Shown here one piece after another: positions 32,144 through 44,497 of a stretch of DNA of 64,000 nucleotides. Each line of letters starts with the position of its first letter. Position 1 is the stretch's first letter. Under the pieces are notes generated by a model that was not told where the DNA came from, ran no database searches, and saw nothing but the letters and a program-made list of their open reading frames with translations. The translations under genes and the position numbers were made by a program. The DNA is from Pseudoips prasinana. Taxonomy: Eukaryota; Arthropoda; Insecta; Lepidoptera; Nolidae. The stretch covers positions 9,573,001 to 9,637,000 of the forward strand of contig OX621246.1 of NCBI GenBank assembly GCA_951640165.1, read 5' to 3'.

Positions 32144-32712
32144 TTAGGGTTCCGTAGCCAAATGGCAAAAAACGGAACCCTTATAGATTCGTCATGTCTG
32201 TCTGTCTGTCCGTCCGTATGTCACAGCCACTTTTTTCCGAAACTATAAGAGCTGTACTGTTGAAACTTGATAAGTAGATGTATTCTGTGAACCGCATTAA
32301 GATATTTACACAAAAATAGAAAAAGAACAATAATTTTTGGGGGTCGCCATACATAGAACTGAAAATAAAATGAAAAAATTTCATCGTACTCATACATGTG
32401 GGGTGTCTATGGATAGGTCTTCTAAAATCATATTGAGGTTTCTAATATCATTTTTTTCTAAACTGAATAGATTGCGCGAGAGACACTTCCAAAGTGGTAA
32501 TATGTCCCCCCCTGTCACTTCTAAATTAAGAGAATGACATAAAAAAAATATATGATGTACATTATCGTGAAAACTAACAACGAAAATTGGTTTGAACGAG
32601 ATCTGGCAAGTAGTTTTTTTTTTTAATACGTATTTACTTTTATTTAATCACCTGAAATACTTTCTGTTACGGAACCCTTCATGTGCGAGCATGACTCGCA
32701 CTTAGCCGGTTC
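32144..32712 (+). mobile_element. Interspersed lepidopteran repeat bounded by GGTTCCGTA and CACTTAGCCGGTT
   Basis: It opens GGGTTCCGTAGCCAAATGGC then an AAAAACGGAACC partner, so the start can itself fold. A TCTGTCTGTCTGTCCGTCCG stretch follows, and it ends ACGGAACCCTTCATGTGCGA plus GCATGACTCGCACTTAGCCGGTT. The same kind of ends occur at 1-358. No protein is encoded; a non-autonomous element is likely but the class is unknown. Confidence 0.55.
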
Positions 32713-32774
32713 TTTTTTAAAGACAACGGCCGCATTAGTAAATTTAACCCCTGTGTCGCGGGGTACTTTACAAA

Positions 32775-32905
32775 CATATAATAGAGGGACACAAATTACA
32801 TCCAGACTCAGAACAACCATTTATGGGTCACACAAATGGTTGTCCGGGGTGGGATTCGAACCCGCTACACAAAGCGGCGAGTCGACTGTCTAAGCAAACA
32901 TCCTA
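32775..32905 (-). mobile_element. tRNA-derived SINE of a second family
   Basis: On the minus strand it contains a B box (GCGGGTTCGAATCCCACCCC), then GGACAACCATTTGTGTGACC, CATAAATGGTTGTTCTGAGT and CTGGATGTAATTTGTG. Another copy is at 36660-36800 and a fragment at 51765-51815. Confidence 0.7.
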
Positions 32906-33621
32906 ATAATTTTTCATCATCCATTTTGCTGTTGAGCTGGTGTTGTTTATTATTTAATTTTTATTTTGAACTAATAACGATAGTGAAAAATTAACAAACC
33001 TAGTAACAGACATTAATTTTATAAATTACCTTTAAACATTTATTTTACAATACCTACTGAGTTTCGATTTCCTTAGTTTGTAACAGACTCTCCCAAGCAT
33101 AAATCCGAAACTTCTAAGTCTGGAGCTAGACAGCAATATTTCACGGTAAACGCATAACAGAATTTATACTGTAAAGTATACCAAGAGTTATATCGCTGAC
33201 AAAAACTAATAATATTTTGTTATTTATTACCGAATTTTCATGAATAATTGGAGTTTTTGTTACAAGCTCAATTTTCCAGAATTTTACGAGACTTTTGAAG
33301 AATATCTTAATACTATCCAGACTTATCTAAAGAGAAACCTACTGTGCGTAAATGTGAAAATTATTATAATGTATGAAATATGAAAATGGCTCGAGATAGC
33401 AATAAATGAGCGATGTTATAGCATGCCCTATAACGTGAGATGAAATCAGTTTAAATAATTTTTCGTTTTTTTTATAAGATGATAGTAAGCCTCTGAAATT
33501 TTGCCCATGAGTCAACTCCAAAGGAGAGGCATCCCCTTTCAGAGTTCACACCTCGGGTCAATCTGGTTACTGACAGGTCGATGCATAAGAGAGCTTCTTA
33601 TTCATTCTAACTGCATTTGTG

Positions 33622-33785
33622 GTTGGTTTGTCCTGAATATGAGTGTGATTATCTATATGCGAATGTATTTACAATAGAAAAATAGTATATGTAAGTTATC
33701 TGGTTTCCATAATACAAGCTCTGCTTAGTTTGGTATCAGATGGCCATGTGTGAATAATTTCCCAGGATATTTATTATATTATTAA
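33622..33785 (+). mobile_element. tRNA-derived SINE, 5'-truncated
   Basis: It begins TTTGTCCTGAATATGAGTGT and carries TATCTGGTTTCCATAATACA, AGCTCTGCTTAGTTTGGTAT, CAGATGGCCATGTGTGAATA and a TTATTATATTATT tail. The tRNA-like head is missing. Confidence 0.75.
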
Positions 33786-33786
33786 C

Positions 33787-33900
33787 TAGCTGTGCCCCGC
33801 GGGCTATGCTATTCCAGGGTGTCAGCTAACTCCATACCAAATTTTATTAAAATCGCTCCTGCCGTTTAGACGCGAACAAGTAACAAACAAACACACACAC

Positions 33901-33967
<67 letters not shown>

Positions 33968-34012
33968 GACACACACTGACACTCACAAACTTCGCCTTTA
34001 TAATAATAAACT
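33787..34012 (-). mobile_element. Helitron-like element carrying a CA microsatellite
   Basis: The left edge reads CTAGCTGTGCCCCGCGGGCT, the reverse complement of a Helitron 3' end (CCGCGGGGCACAGCTAG). The right edge CTTCGCCTTTATAATAATAA is a degraded form of the 5' end seen at 47086. A long CA/AC tract (about 33889-33984) sits at the place where other copies have a few CATA units. Confidence 0.5.
33889..33984. repeat. CA/TG microsatellite
   Basis: About 40 CA units occur with few interruptions (one GC, one AAAGA). It is embedded in the Helitron-like element. Confidence 0.95.
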
Positions 34013-34724
34013 AAGCCTGATTAACAATTTTATTAAGTTCGTTTTTAATTATTTTCGTTACAAGGGAACTGAAATTGTATTGCTTAGTTGGTATAAAATA
34101 TACATTTTAAAACAATAGCTTGCCGTTATAAATATGGGCAAGCTACGTATAAACTATCTCGACAAGAAATGCACAGTATTTTCTCAATGACAGAATAATT
34201 CCGCAACTTTTGGCGCATTCACCACCTTCAACGGCTCGTAGATCATAAAAAGAAGGGAAGCGGCAACGACAAGAGATTACATCACTTATCACCTCTTCTA
34301 GCGTTATTATTTGTGTGGTGGTTGCCTCCCCAGACTTTCAGACTCGCAGATACATACTGTGATTGCGGCCACCGTGAGATTACGATTCATTTACATACAA
34401 ATGTGGGGACCCTCTAACTTTGAATGGGGCGCTATGGTTTACTGTTGTTTTAGCAAAAAGCTGGGCCTTAATTCGAACAACAATAACCGCGGTGGGGGCG
34501 TACCTCGGCTTGATTAAGGTCGCTTGTCCTTTTGCTAGGTGCGCGGTGTACGCCCTCGTGTCACATCCAGAGGGGATCATTTTTCTATGTCTGGGGTGAC
34601 GGCTGAGGTATAAACGGCATGGTAATGTGTGGAGGCAGTGGAGGTGGTATACATACATATGCTCTACATGAGTTATTATAACGCCATTGCTTTTTCTAGA
34701 AAAAACATGTCTATATTATTTTAG

Positions 34725-34865
34725 ATTTTTTTTATACAACTTAGTTGGCAAACAAGCGTACGGCCCACTTGATGGTAAGTGGTCACCGTAACCTATGAAC
34801 GCTTGCAACACCAGGGGTATAATTAGCGCGTTGCCGACCCTTCAGCAACCTTACAACTCCCTTTT
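34725..34865 (-). repeat. Interspersed repeat (TACCATCAGGTGG family)
   Basis: It contains GGCAAACAAGCGTACGGCCC, ACTTGATGGTAAGTGGTCAC and GCAACACCAGGGGTATAATT. Shorter members with TTACCATCAGGTG occur at 36885-36945, 40322-40415 and 63830-63925. No protein is visible. Confidence 0.5.
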
Positions 34866-35394
34866 TGAAAGGCCGCATGCTTTAGTCTCTTGGGATTTTA
34901 TACATAATATATATTCTGGTCAATTTCGGCCATGGCGGCCAGTGTCCATGGAGACTAGACATCTGTGCGAGACCTAGTGCACATGTTTTTATTATCTATC
35001 ACCTTTTAATCCCTAACTGTTATGATCCGATCAGACGGCTAGCCGACATGATCGGCAAGAAGTCGGATACCAGACGGGCGGCTTAACGTGCTCTCTGAAG
35101 CACGGGAATGAGACATCGCCAACTTCCAGATTATGGGATGATATTTAAAATTCTTCTAAATTACAATGTTACTTATTGGCCCGTTTAATTTAAACCCAGG
35201 ACCTCGTTATTTGTAGCTAGACGTCTAAACGAGTAACAATACAATATATCTAGACAATAACTTCATACTGGCTAGCTAAATATCATTGCTATAATAAAAT
35301 AAATTATATAAATGTTTTCATACAATGTGTACCTAAATATCTATGTTACTAGAAATAATAATGTATACAACTATATTACTACAAACATGTTCTG

Positions 35395-35470
35395 ACTATT
35401 TACAAGCGCTTTTTTAAAGTCTACGTGAATAAAAACCTTTTTTATTTTATTTTATTTATTTTAATATTGA
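35395..35470 (+). repeat. LINE 3'-end-like repeat with T-rich tail
   Basis: The stretch TATTTACAAGCGCTTTTTTA followed by AAGTCTACGTGAATAAAAAC and TTTTATTTTATTTTATTT is repeated almost exactly at 39110-39172. It looks like the last bases of a retroelement plus its tail. Confidence 0.5.
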
Positions 35471-36659
35471 GTTCCCATACAAAAATTACGATAAATACTA
35501 TTTTCAACTGGCAACTAGTATTTATCGTGCAACACATTACTATCCAAATACAGGGCCAGGGCCTCTTATAAGGATAGGCAAAAGTCCACTACGCGGGCCT
35601 AGTGCGGCTTGACAGCCTTCATATGCCATCAATATTTTTTTTTTTATCTTTATTAAAGGACTTTGTACACAAATAACATGACACTGTCGTCCTACAACAC
35701 TAAGTTATAGCTATTAAATAACAACTAATCAAGTACATAATACGATGATCGGACATTACCGAGCATGGCATATTACAGTTTTAACAAAATTGCCATCAAG
35801 AATAAAATATTGTTTTCATGAAATTGGGAATTCGATTCGAACGCTGTATATCCACCACACAATGATCTTACGTGCTCATTCTATACTGTGGTTATGGAGA
35901 AGACATTTTGACTAAGATTTGAACCCACAACCTTTTTATCTGCGAACCCGCTCTCGCTAGGCTCCTTATCTAGGAAGGAAGGCGTTCACTTAACACATGG
36001 TATATAATGAACATACTGGTTATTTCTTTTCTTATGTGCAGTATATAGTGTATATCTCAATGATGTCTAAATTAGTACTTAACGTAACCACTATTGGTTA
36101 TTGGGCTTATATTGATTTTTAAACTCAAGTTCTGTAATTGTAATGGCGATAGACTTCATGAGTATTTTGTACTTTTGCCTTTCTTATACCAAAAAAAAAA
36201 CGTTATTAAGCCTATAAGAGTTAAGGACTCACAACGTTACCTAGGAAATAATAAGCTTTATCGAAGGCACCAATATCTTTGACTTATTTTCAAGATGAAA
36301 TCCCAATATGACCTTTAACCGTTTATAATACAGTCAGTATGTCTCATGGTAAACTGTTAACGTTGTTTATGACAATTACAATAGACATTGAAAAATATGT
36401 TATACAAATACAAATACAAAAGTGATTTATTTCATCTCCACAAATTACATGATATTAACATAAAAGAAATAAAGTTGACAAAATGTATGAAGTTGCAACT
36501 TGTGGGAGATCTGGAGTCCAAACTAAGCCAAGGCCTGTATTTTGGCACTCCAGGCCCCCCCGAAACCTAGTACATTATATAAATTTGTCAGCAAGATACT
36601 TTTTTTTGTGACACTGAGCAATGGTTCTAACACAGCATGACTAAGGAAGTATCCCAGGT

Positions 36660-36800
36660 CGTCATACCGTAGACATATAACACGCCCAAACTCAGAATAA
36701 CTACTTATGGGTCACACAAATAGTTGTCCTGTACAGAAGTTGAGCCCGGGACACGAAGTGGCGAGGCGACTGCCTTAACCGCTGTTCCACGTGTGTAGTC
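36660..36800 (-). mobile_element. tRNA-derived SINE of the second family
   Basis: Matches 32775-32905: GGTCACACAAATAGTTGTCC, GAAGTTGAGCCCGGGACACG, AAGTGGCGAGGCGACTGCC on the plus strand. The B box is more degraded. Confidence 0.65.
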
Positions 36801-37321
36801 AACAATGGTTAAAAGAGTATTAATCTCACGGTAGACAGTAGTCTGCTGTGCCCCCTGGTATTGCGGACGTCCATGTAGCAGTTTTCACTTACCATCAGGT
36901 GGGCTGCTAGTTCGTCTGCCTCCAAAACCAATAAAAATATTTCACCTATATCATCTAGCATCTACATATATCTTCTATTCGTTAATCGAGCCTCACAACT
37001 GAACCTCTTAGTTTTCGTTATATTATGATATTCGAGGTTTAGCCATAACAAAGTGGTTGGTACTTTGACCAAACAATATTTTCTCTATATTAAACCGAAC
37101 TTTAAACCAGAGTTTCTCCTAGCTCGAACAGTTTACAACAGAAATGTAGCGCGTTTATCTAAAGAAAAAGGTAGAAATATCCTGTAGTTTATTGTTCCAA
37201 TATTTCGTGTATATTACGGGAGAACAAGAGTAGTTTATCTATAGAAGGTTGGGTGTATCGTTCGATGGATTATGAGAGGGAGGAGTAGAGTACGCTTGAG
37301 TTTAGTAACACTGTTGTAATA

Positions 37322-37590
37322 TTATGATGGGCGGGGTGGCGTGGTTGGTAGATACTTCCCTATTATTATGCCGCGGGTCGTGAGTTCGATTCCCACCCAG
37401 GACAGATATTTGTGTGCATGAACATGTCTGATTGTCCTGAGTCTGGGTGTAATGTATAAGTATGTATTTACAAAAGAAGAAAAGTATTATATTTAGTATA
37501 TAAGTTAACTGGTTCCCATAGTAAAAGCTCTGCTTAGTTTTGGATCAGATGGCCGTTTGTTAATAACGGCCCAGATTATTATTACTATTA
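37322..37590 (+). mobile_element. tRNA-derived SINE, full length
   Basis: A box GGTGGCGTGGTTGGTAGATA, B box GAGTTCGATTCCCACCC, GTGTGCATGAACATGTCTGA, body with TATAAGTATGTATTTACAAA, CTGCTTAGTTTTGGATCAGA, GGCCGTTTGTTAATAA and a tail of ATTATTATTACTATTA. Confidence 0.85.
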
Positions 37591-38059
37591 CCTAGTTTTC
37601 CACTAAACTACCCTAATTTTATCAGCCACATTGCCCGCTTATTACTTGAATATTTTATAACGGACAACAGAAAAGTTTGAGTAGGTCCTGAAACGTCCTT
37701 AATATCTGGGTTATGTAACAATAAATATAACATAAATGAGTTCAATATGAGGAAAGGTTATTCTTCAGTCATTATCAATCCAAATTAGTTCTTCATCAGT
37801 AAGTTACGGCTCATTAATATTATAGCTATGGAAGTAGATATATATAACTGTAGCCAGCCGAAATTTGCAGAAGTTGCACAAAGTTGCATTGTAAACAGTG
37901 CCATATAGTGGTCTAATACTAGATATTAAGATATAATTATTATGTTATATATAGCTTACAATATCGCTTTGGAATTTTCTGTAAAGGTGTTGTGAATGTG
38001 TTTCAATAATAAATAATAATAAATAATAAAGTTGTTTTTGTCAAAATAGCTCGTTTACC

Positions 38060-38215
38060 GAACATTGGCTACCTTTCCAATTAATTTTGATAATGCGCTT
38101 AGGAGTGAAATTGATCTATAATTTTATATATTTTATTGACATAGATCCTCTATTATCCTAGGCTTTTAAGATTGGAATAACATTGGCCATTTTATTGTAC
38201 TAGGAATTAAACCTG
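38060..38215 (-). pseudogene. LINE reverse transcriptase fragment
   Basis: On the minus strand, two nearby frames give MANVIPILKA and then YRSISLLSALSKLIGKV. This corresponds to the start of the reverse transcriptase domain (ANVIPI-x-K ... NYRPISLLSxLSK) in jockey/CR1-type LINEs. It is broken by a stop and a frameshift. Confidence 0.6.
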
Positions 38216-38536
38216 AAAAACTTAACTTGTTTTATGATGTCGTTGCTTCTGTTGTATGTTCCAACTGCTAAGCTCTTCACTTCAGAGTCTATTTGATCAC
38301 GCGATGGGCTAAATCTGCGATTTCATTGGCCGAATATAGTAGAGAGAGTTTGGTTTGACAAGACAGGTTTTAAGGTTTTTAAGTTTTTGTTTTGATTTAA
38401 GGGTTTTGTTGAGACGAAATGAGTCATAGTTGCCAATTTGGCTACGCTGCAGGGCTAGCTGCTTAAAATCTGACAATAACTTCAAGAAATACCTATTCAA
38501 CTAAAGCATTATTAAATGAATTAAATTATATTCTAC

Positions 38537-39036
38537 TTGATCAAACATACCTCTCATCCGATAACTCTGGAAAGAGCGCAGAGATCTATTCTAAAGGTTA
38601 TGCTTAAGAAACCAATTAGATTCCCCACATCTGAACTTTATAAACAAGCCGATGTCCTGAGCATCCGTAGGTTATTTATTCTGAATGCAGTTATGTGCAC
38701 ACACAAAACTACAATAACTTCAACAGATTACCAAAATATGCTCAAACTCAGAGGTTTTAAAGTAACTACATTCAAAGCTAAGACTTAATTTGCGAAACGA
38801 TTTTAAAAGCACATGTTCTCTTACCTATACAATAAGCTTGTTGCTAAATGTGACATAAAATTAAGTAACTTTTATATCACATTTTTTTAATATCTAACTG
38901 TAGTAGAAATCCTAGCTTGTAATTGTATCACATAGATAGCCTCGATACAGGCATTGCCTAGTGAGACTATCACTGTAAGTACCTACTTGTAAAAACTGGA
39001 CTGCTAATAAATTATATTTTAATTTAATTTAATTTA
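38537..39036 (+). pseudogene. LINE C-terminal end and 3' tail
   Basis: An 83-codon frame (38537-38788) contains ITLERAQRSILKVMLKKPIR and ELYKQADVLSIRRLFIL, the end of the C-terminal region of insect LINE reverse transcriptases. It is followed by about 250 bases of 3' UTR and ends TGCTAATAAATTATATTTTA plus a run of ATTTA units. It is a 5'-truncated copy in the opposite orientation to the fragment at 38060. Confidence 0.7.
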
Positions 39037-39109
39037 ATAAGACATGATCAAATAAACTAAGTCCCGAGAATTAAAAATCTATAGTTAATTAGTAATACCA
39101 TTAATGTTC

Positions 39110-39172
39110 CGATTATTTACAAGCGCTTTTTAAAGTCTAAGTGAATGAAAACCGTTTTTATTTTATTTTATT
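39110..39172 (+). repeat. LINE 3'-end-like repeat, second copy
   Basis: Nearly the same as 35395-35470 (ATTTACAAGCGCTTTTTAAA, GTCTAAGTGAATGAAAACCG, T-rich tail). Confidence 0.5.
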
Positions 39173-39747
39173 AGCAGCAATTGACCAATGAAATTACAGA
39201 AAGCGTCACTGACTGCTAGAGGATTGGTCGAACGCTGTTGATACTATACTACATGCTTAACTATGTGAAACCACAGAGGTAGATATAAACACTCTAAATC
39301 ACAACTCTCGTAAGCAAAACAAACGCAATTATATACGAGTCTCGCCAACTTCGACTATAGATTCCAATCCACTTGTTCATTATCGCTTCGGGCCTTCCTT
39401 GCGGTAGTTAAGGAACTAAGTTAAACACCGTCACCCGCAATCCTAACCATCTCAATTACAACTTGTGGCATAATATGCAGAATATTTCCAAAGATTGTTA
39501 TATAAACTATTTTGCAAAAGAAACTGGCAGCGAAGCGAAGATAGACCGATTTCAAGCATCTTCTACACGGTTGCAAACGTCCCTACAGAAGTCAGCCTGG
39601 TGGTTGCCATCCATCTAGATTGCAGTTGTGCAGTCTAGATGAATGACAACCAATATTAATGTCTTTATTACTTTGTTTAATAATTTTAGGTAGTCTAAGA
39701 ATTCTGTAAATTAATAAGCAAGGAATAGTTTTCATCAGTTTTATTAG

Positions 39748-39920
<173 letters not shown>

Positions 39921-40074
39921 TGTTGTATAAATTAATGTTGAAGTTCAAAGTGCTACCAAAACTTAAACACGTTCTTTTGATTGAGTTTTCTTTAACAAAG
40001 TAAATTTAAGTAAAGTATGGAGTGTAAAACCATCTTGCGAAAATTAAAGTACCGCAACGCTCATATGTGCTCTT

Positions 40075-40318
40075 TGGTGTATGGCTGACGGCATAGAAAA
40101 CCTCCATCCCTTTCATCTCGTGGGTGGCGTATAACCTGAATGTATACTTCTCAGACAGCAGTGTCTGTGTGTGTACTATGACCATCATACTGCGTTCGCC
40201 AACCCGTCTGCCAAGCGTGGCGATTACGGCATATCCCTCAACATTATTTACACAACTCCATTGTGGGAATCTTTTGGAGAGACCCTTGTCCAGCAAAATA
40301 CGTTATTAGGCTGACATG
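40075..40318 (+). mobile_element. Short retroelement with an RTE-like tail, second copy
   Basis: It shares TATGACCATCATACTGCG, TTCGCCAACCCGTCTGCCAA and GCGTGGCGATTACGGCATAT with 31104-31368 and ends GAGACCCTTGTCCAGCA and GGCTGACATGATGA. It is more diverged. Confidence 0.55.
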
Positions 40319-40559
40319 ATGAACACTCTTGTTGCCCTTTTGGTGACCACGGGCGGCGGCGATCAGTTACCATCAGGTGAATCACGAACTCGTTTGTCTT
40401 GCTATCAAATAAAAAAAAGTCCTGCTATTCTTCCCTTATGGTTTTTTTCGGAATATCTTCCCTTACTGCGTTATTTAGTCCTCTGATAGTCTGCGGAGCT
40501 GAAGGCTTTGATTTCACTAATTTCCAAGGTTGATCAATCCAAACGGAAAATTGCGACCT

Positions 40560-40880
40560 CTAGCATATACGCTTGTACATCGCCCAATGATTGTTGTTCA
40601 TATAAATTGAGGTTTCACCACGATTAGCCACTGTGGGTTGTGCTTATGCATGAAAGGTTAAAACTTCCGTTATGTATCGTTGATCACTTGGTCTGTTATT
40701 TTCGTACGATCATACGGATTGATTCCTACCTAAAACATTAGAGAACCTCCCACATGAGGTGTGGTTTGATCTAAATATGCCTTTTCAAAGGGTTCTTTCG
40801 TAGCACGTCCGTCTTCACCGTACAGAGATACCCTTGCTTAATCTGTAAACAATACCCTATCCCAGTCTTCTCGATTCAAT
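40560..40880 (-). pseudogene. Tc1-like transposase remnant
   Basis: One minus-strand frame reads EDWDRVLFTD, stop, ARVSLYGEDGRAT, then YLDQTTPHVGGSLMF, stop, VGINPYDRTKIT. This is the region around the first catalytic aspartate of Tc1-type transposases (W-x-x-VLFTDEA-R-x-SLYG-x-DGR ... HVGGSLMFWGGIS). At least three stops and several frame changes show it is dead. The domain may continue weakly to about 40440 with TIRGL. Inverted ends were not identified. Confidence 0.75.
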
Positions 40881-41411
40881 AACTCAATTTCGAACGAAGC
40901 TAAGCCTGGTAGCTCTGTGTTCACGGGGTAATTTAAGCCGCGGTTTGGGTGATAGCGATAATATTGTCAGTGATAAACCTCCACCAGACCGCCCGTAGAC
41001 TAATTTCCACATTTATTACTTTTTCGACATTATTCTGCATTATGTGCATATATGTATGTACAGAAAACTGGTTTCTGCCAAAACCAAGACAATTTCTTTT
41101 GTTGACGGAACTGTTCGCTAGGTCTTTTGAACTATATAACGACTCACATTCGCCTTCATTCCTCTTGAAGTAGCGGAAATATAATGCTGGCTTGTTTTAC
41201 TCTACTATGGTAGTGATCGCTAATCGGCAATAACAGTACTTTAAAATGTCAAAGTAATTCTTCATTAAAGAACAATGGGCAAAAATGTATGGAACGTGGT
41301 ACCCGCTCCAATAGTCCTCATTAATATATCATTGAATAGACATTTTGATGCAGAAAAACGTCTACCATGGCGCCTGTCCCTATTCACGTTTGGAAAGCAG
41401 TAATCTCACTA

Positions 41412-41582
41412 TCTATACTTATTATTATAAAGCTTTAATCTCAGGAACTGCTAGTCCGATTTAAAAAATTCTTTCAGTGTTAGATAGCCCATTTATTGAG
41501 GAAGGCTATAAGCTATATATCATCGCTACGCTACGACTAAAAGGAGCCGAGCAGCAGGGGTGAAACCACGGGGAACAGCTTG
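41412..41582 (+). mobile_element. Helitron-like element, degraded
   Basis: It starts TCTATACTTATTATTATAAA after A and ends GGTGAAACCACGGGGAACAG followed by CTTG, a changed form of CTAG. It is related to 39752 and 47086. Confidence 0.45.
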
Positions 41583-41751
41583 TGTTTTATAAATGATGAA
41601 GAATTTATTACAAACTACTTATATAAGTAAAATAAAGCTAGAATAACATGATATAACACATTTAGGATTCTATTATTAAAAGAAGTAAGAAAACAAGCAT
41701 TCTTTAAATACAAAACATATATTTTATCAATAAGTGAGTAGATTTAAAACA

Positions 41752-42603
41752 TTACATATCGGTATCAACTATAACAGCATTGAGGAAAGATGCCGGAGCA
41801 GTAAATCCCGTATGCCTCGCATAGCCTAAGTACCATACGATGGACACTATATGTGCACAAGTGCCGATCGTACGTCGCCCGGTTAAACATGTGCAATACT
41901 GTTGGACAATATTATTTGCACTGCTGATTAATATATAACAAAAATATGTTTTTACACGGACATGTCGCGACTGGATTCGTCCACGCAAAAGCCAGGCATC
42001 TTCGTGTATGCCATAGTCTGGCAGATCATCAAGTGCTCCCTCTCTGTACGTTTCAATTATATATAGACCATTTGATAAATGCTCGGCACAGTAAGATCTT
42101 GCCAGCTTGAGTTGGTATGTACCTAGCGCTAATAGAATTATATCCTCCTCCGTCATTGAAGGGAAGTTTTCAATCTGGCTCGCTTCCATCCTCTGAAAAT
42201 ATACTCTTCTGTGGTTAAGCCGTTTTCTCTCTACATACATATGCAGAAGATTCGGGGTATCTATTTTCTGCCTTATTATATGGACGAATTCGTCTGCGTG
42301 TACGCTATCCACGATGGGTTGGTGGAAGTGATTCGTGATAGCTGCGGCAATCTTAAAATCAGTGAACATATTGGGCAGTGACTTATTAAAATATTTTTGC
42401 CGCAAGAGCTTAAAATCACGTTTAAACCGGCCATTTGCCACTTCCACAACCCACCGGCATAGCGTTACCGATCGAGCTTCGTTGGATTGTTCAGTGGTCA
42501 GCTGTGTCTCTTGGCGGTTCTTTGTTGGTGGGACATAGGATTCATACCCACATTCACTCAGGAGCAACGGGACTCGAGTTAAAATGAGGAGTGCATGGCA
42601 AAG
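41752..42603 (-). CDS. DDE-transposase C-terminal part joined to a SWIM zinc finger
   Basis: The minus frame is open for 283 codons with no ATG before about residue 80, so it is either a 3' exon or a truncated element. Early on, RVPLLLSECGYESYVPP and TLCRWVVEVANGRFKRDF match the last part of DDE_Tnp_4-type transposases, where the E of VVE-x-ANGR is the third catalytic acid. The middle is helical (FPSMTEEDIILLALGTYQLK). Near the end, YCTCLTGRRTIGTCAHI has the CxC...CxH layout of a SWIM zinc finger, a DNA- or protein-binding module. The frame ends TDTDM-stop. Similar DDE-SWIM combinations occur in eukaryotic transposons; whether this is a decayed copy or a retained host gene cannot be told here. 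Confidence 0.6.
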   Translation of the reverse strand, partial: LCHALLILTRVPLLLSECGYESYVPPTKNRQETQLTTEQSNEARSVTLCRWVVEVANGRFKRDFKLLRQKYFNKSLPNMFTDFKIAAAITNHFHQPIVDSVHADEFVHIIRQKIDTPNLLHMYVERKRLNHRRVYFQRMEASQIENFPSMTEEDIILLALGTYQLKLARSYCAEHLSNGLYIIETYREGALDDLPDYGIHEDAWLLRGRIQSRHVRVKTYFCYILISSANNIVQQYCTCLTGRRTIGTCAHIVSIVWYLGYARHTGFTAPASFLNAVIVDTDM

Positions 42604-42609
42604 TCATAC

Positions 42610-44497
42610 GTAAAAACGTTATTAATAGAAAACATGAACGGAAATGCCGAAAATATTACCTTGGTACACATTTTCTTACATAAATAAGTGGTAACTTATA
42701 TACTCGTATATGTATGTTTATCGCCGGGGCCACGAGACTGTCTAAACAGGTTACTGTGGCCCTGGAAAGCAAAGGGAAACTGAAGGAACAGGGTTTTTAT
42801 TAGTTAGTAAGACTGTCGTTTATCTTCAAACGCAATCAGATTTGAGAGTGGCGGCTATAGTAAAAATTGTTCCTCTTGGTAAGACCTTTTAAACGACACT
42901 ACAATCATATCTATTGGAGCCGGGTACCATTTTGCTCATTCTTCTTTGATAGTAATATTGGCACGTTAAAAACGGATCAGTACCAAATTAAAATATTAAA
43001 CGTTTTTTTGTATTTTCTTTAGGATGTAAATCTTACCGCTTTTGTTAACTAATGAACAAAAGTTTTTAAGTATAATGAGATATAAATCGTCAAGCATTAC
43101 ATATGTATATATTTACATGTTGTATGATTGGGATTATTATAATTATGTGATAAGTGTATGGTAAGCAAAAGCAAAACTACAAACCCTCATATTCAGCTTG
43201 TTCTATGTTAAAAAACCCAGATATTATGTACAGCCTTATAAAATATAAAATAGTCTAGTAATAGGCGTTTTAAAGACGTCATAAGAAATGTTATACGTCG
43301 TTTACGAAAATAAATCTTTCACCACAGTTATATTATGAGACATTCATTAAGTCAGCAAAAGATGGTTTCATAAGTGTCTCAGCAGAATAAGATCACCTTA
43401 TATCGCTTAATCAACCCCTGCGCGCGTAAAGTAAACCTTTCCTGCTGTCCTCCCGCCCTAAGAGCTAGATTAAACGGGCCTGTGTGATAAAGCTTCTATG
43501 TCCATTATAAGCTGATCTCCCTGGTCAGCTGACCGCGCGTAGCTTTATGGAGCCAATGAATCAGTGTGAAGGGCCATGGAGGTCTGTATACGCTGGTAGT
43601 AATATAATGCCACAACGACCCTGGTATTCCGTTGGACGTTTATGAATAGCGCTTATTTCTTTTAATTACGCCCCCCTGGCGTTTGTTGACGTATTTTGTC
43701 GTCAGTTTGCGACGAAGTTGGCCATTAGATAGGGAACGACGGAAACACATTCAGCGCACGTCACTCTTGACGTGATGTGTATCTGAAAGCGCATTTTCCT
43801 CATGTATGTTTGTAAAAAATGCGCTTTTGATAACGGAGTAGGACTTTTAGTTAATTGAGTGTAAACAAATGTTTTAGGAGTATTTACACATAAAATATGT
43901 GTTTTGAAAGGAACATATTGCGATTTATTTGCAGACATTGTAACTAGATGCTATAAAAGTGGAGGTAATTTAAATAAGGCATCTACCTACTTGAGTGTGA
44001 AGCATTTGTATGAATAAAAAAGGAGCCTTGGGATGCTTGGTAGTTATTTTTTTTTAAATAACAGCATATTTGGATTTTGCATAGAACTTGGCACTCATTC
44101 AGATCTCCCTTCCTTGACGGCGAAGCCTACACCCAAGCATAATTTTTGTATTGAACTTGGCTCTCCTTTTTTACATTATGTTTTTGGTGGGATTAGTTTA
44201 ATAAAATAACTTGCCGAAGAAATCTAATAAGTGTACTTATTAAACTTAATTTACCTTTACTAATAAACATGTGTAAACAGGGTGCGACTTATTATAAATA
44301 ACAGAACGGTTTTATTAGAAACCCTATTTTGTTAAGGTAAAGGGAAACATCCTTACAAAATTTGGTCACGTGACATGACAAGAATAAACAGCCCCTACCC
44401 CACCCAGTACTGGGCACGTAACAACCTACCTTAAGAATAATCATTTCAGGACAAGTAACCATTTTGAATCCAACAGAAACCAACATCCCATTTACAA
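42610..44497. other. No gene recognised
   Basis: Nothing coding is supported. The 78-codon minus frame at 43702-43938 has no domain. A T-rich run of unclear origin lies near 44049. Confidence 0.5.

Noticed and set aside
35487..35529. Short inverted repeat ACGATAAATACTA
   Set aside because: 13-base AT-rich arms are common by chance in this sequence.
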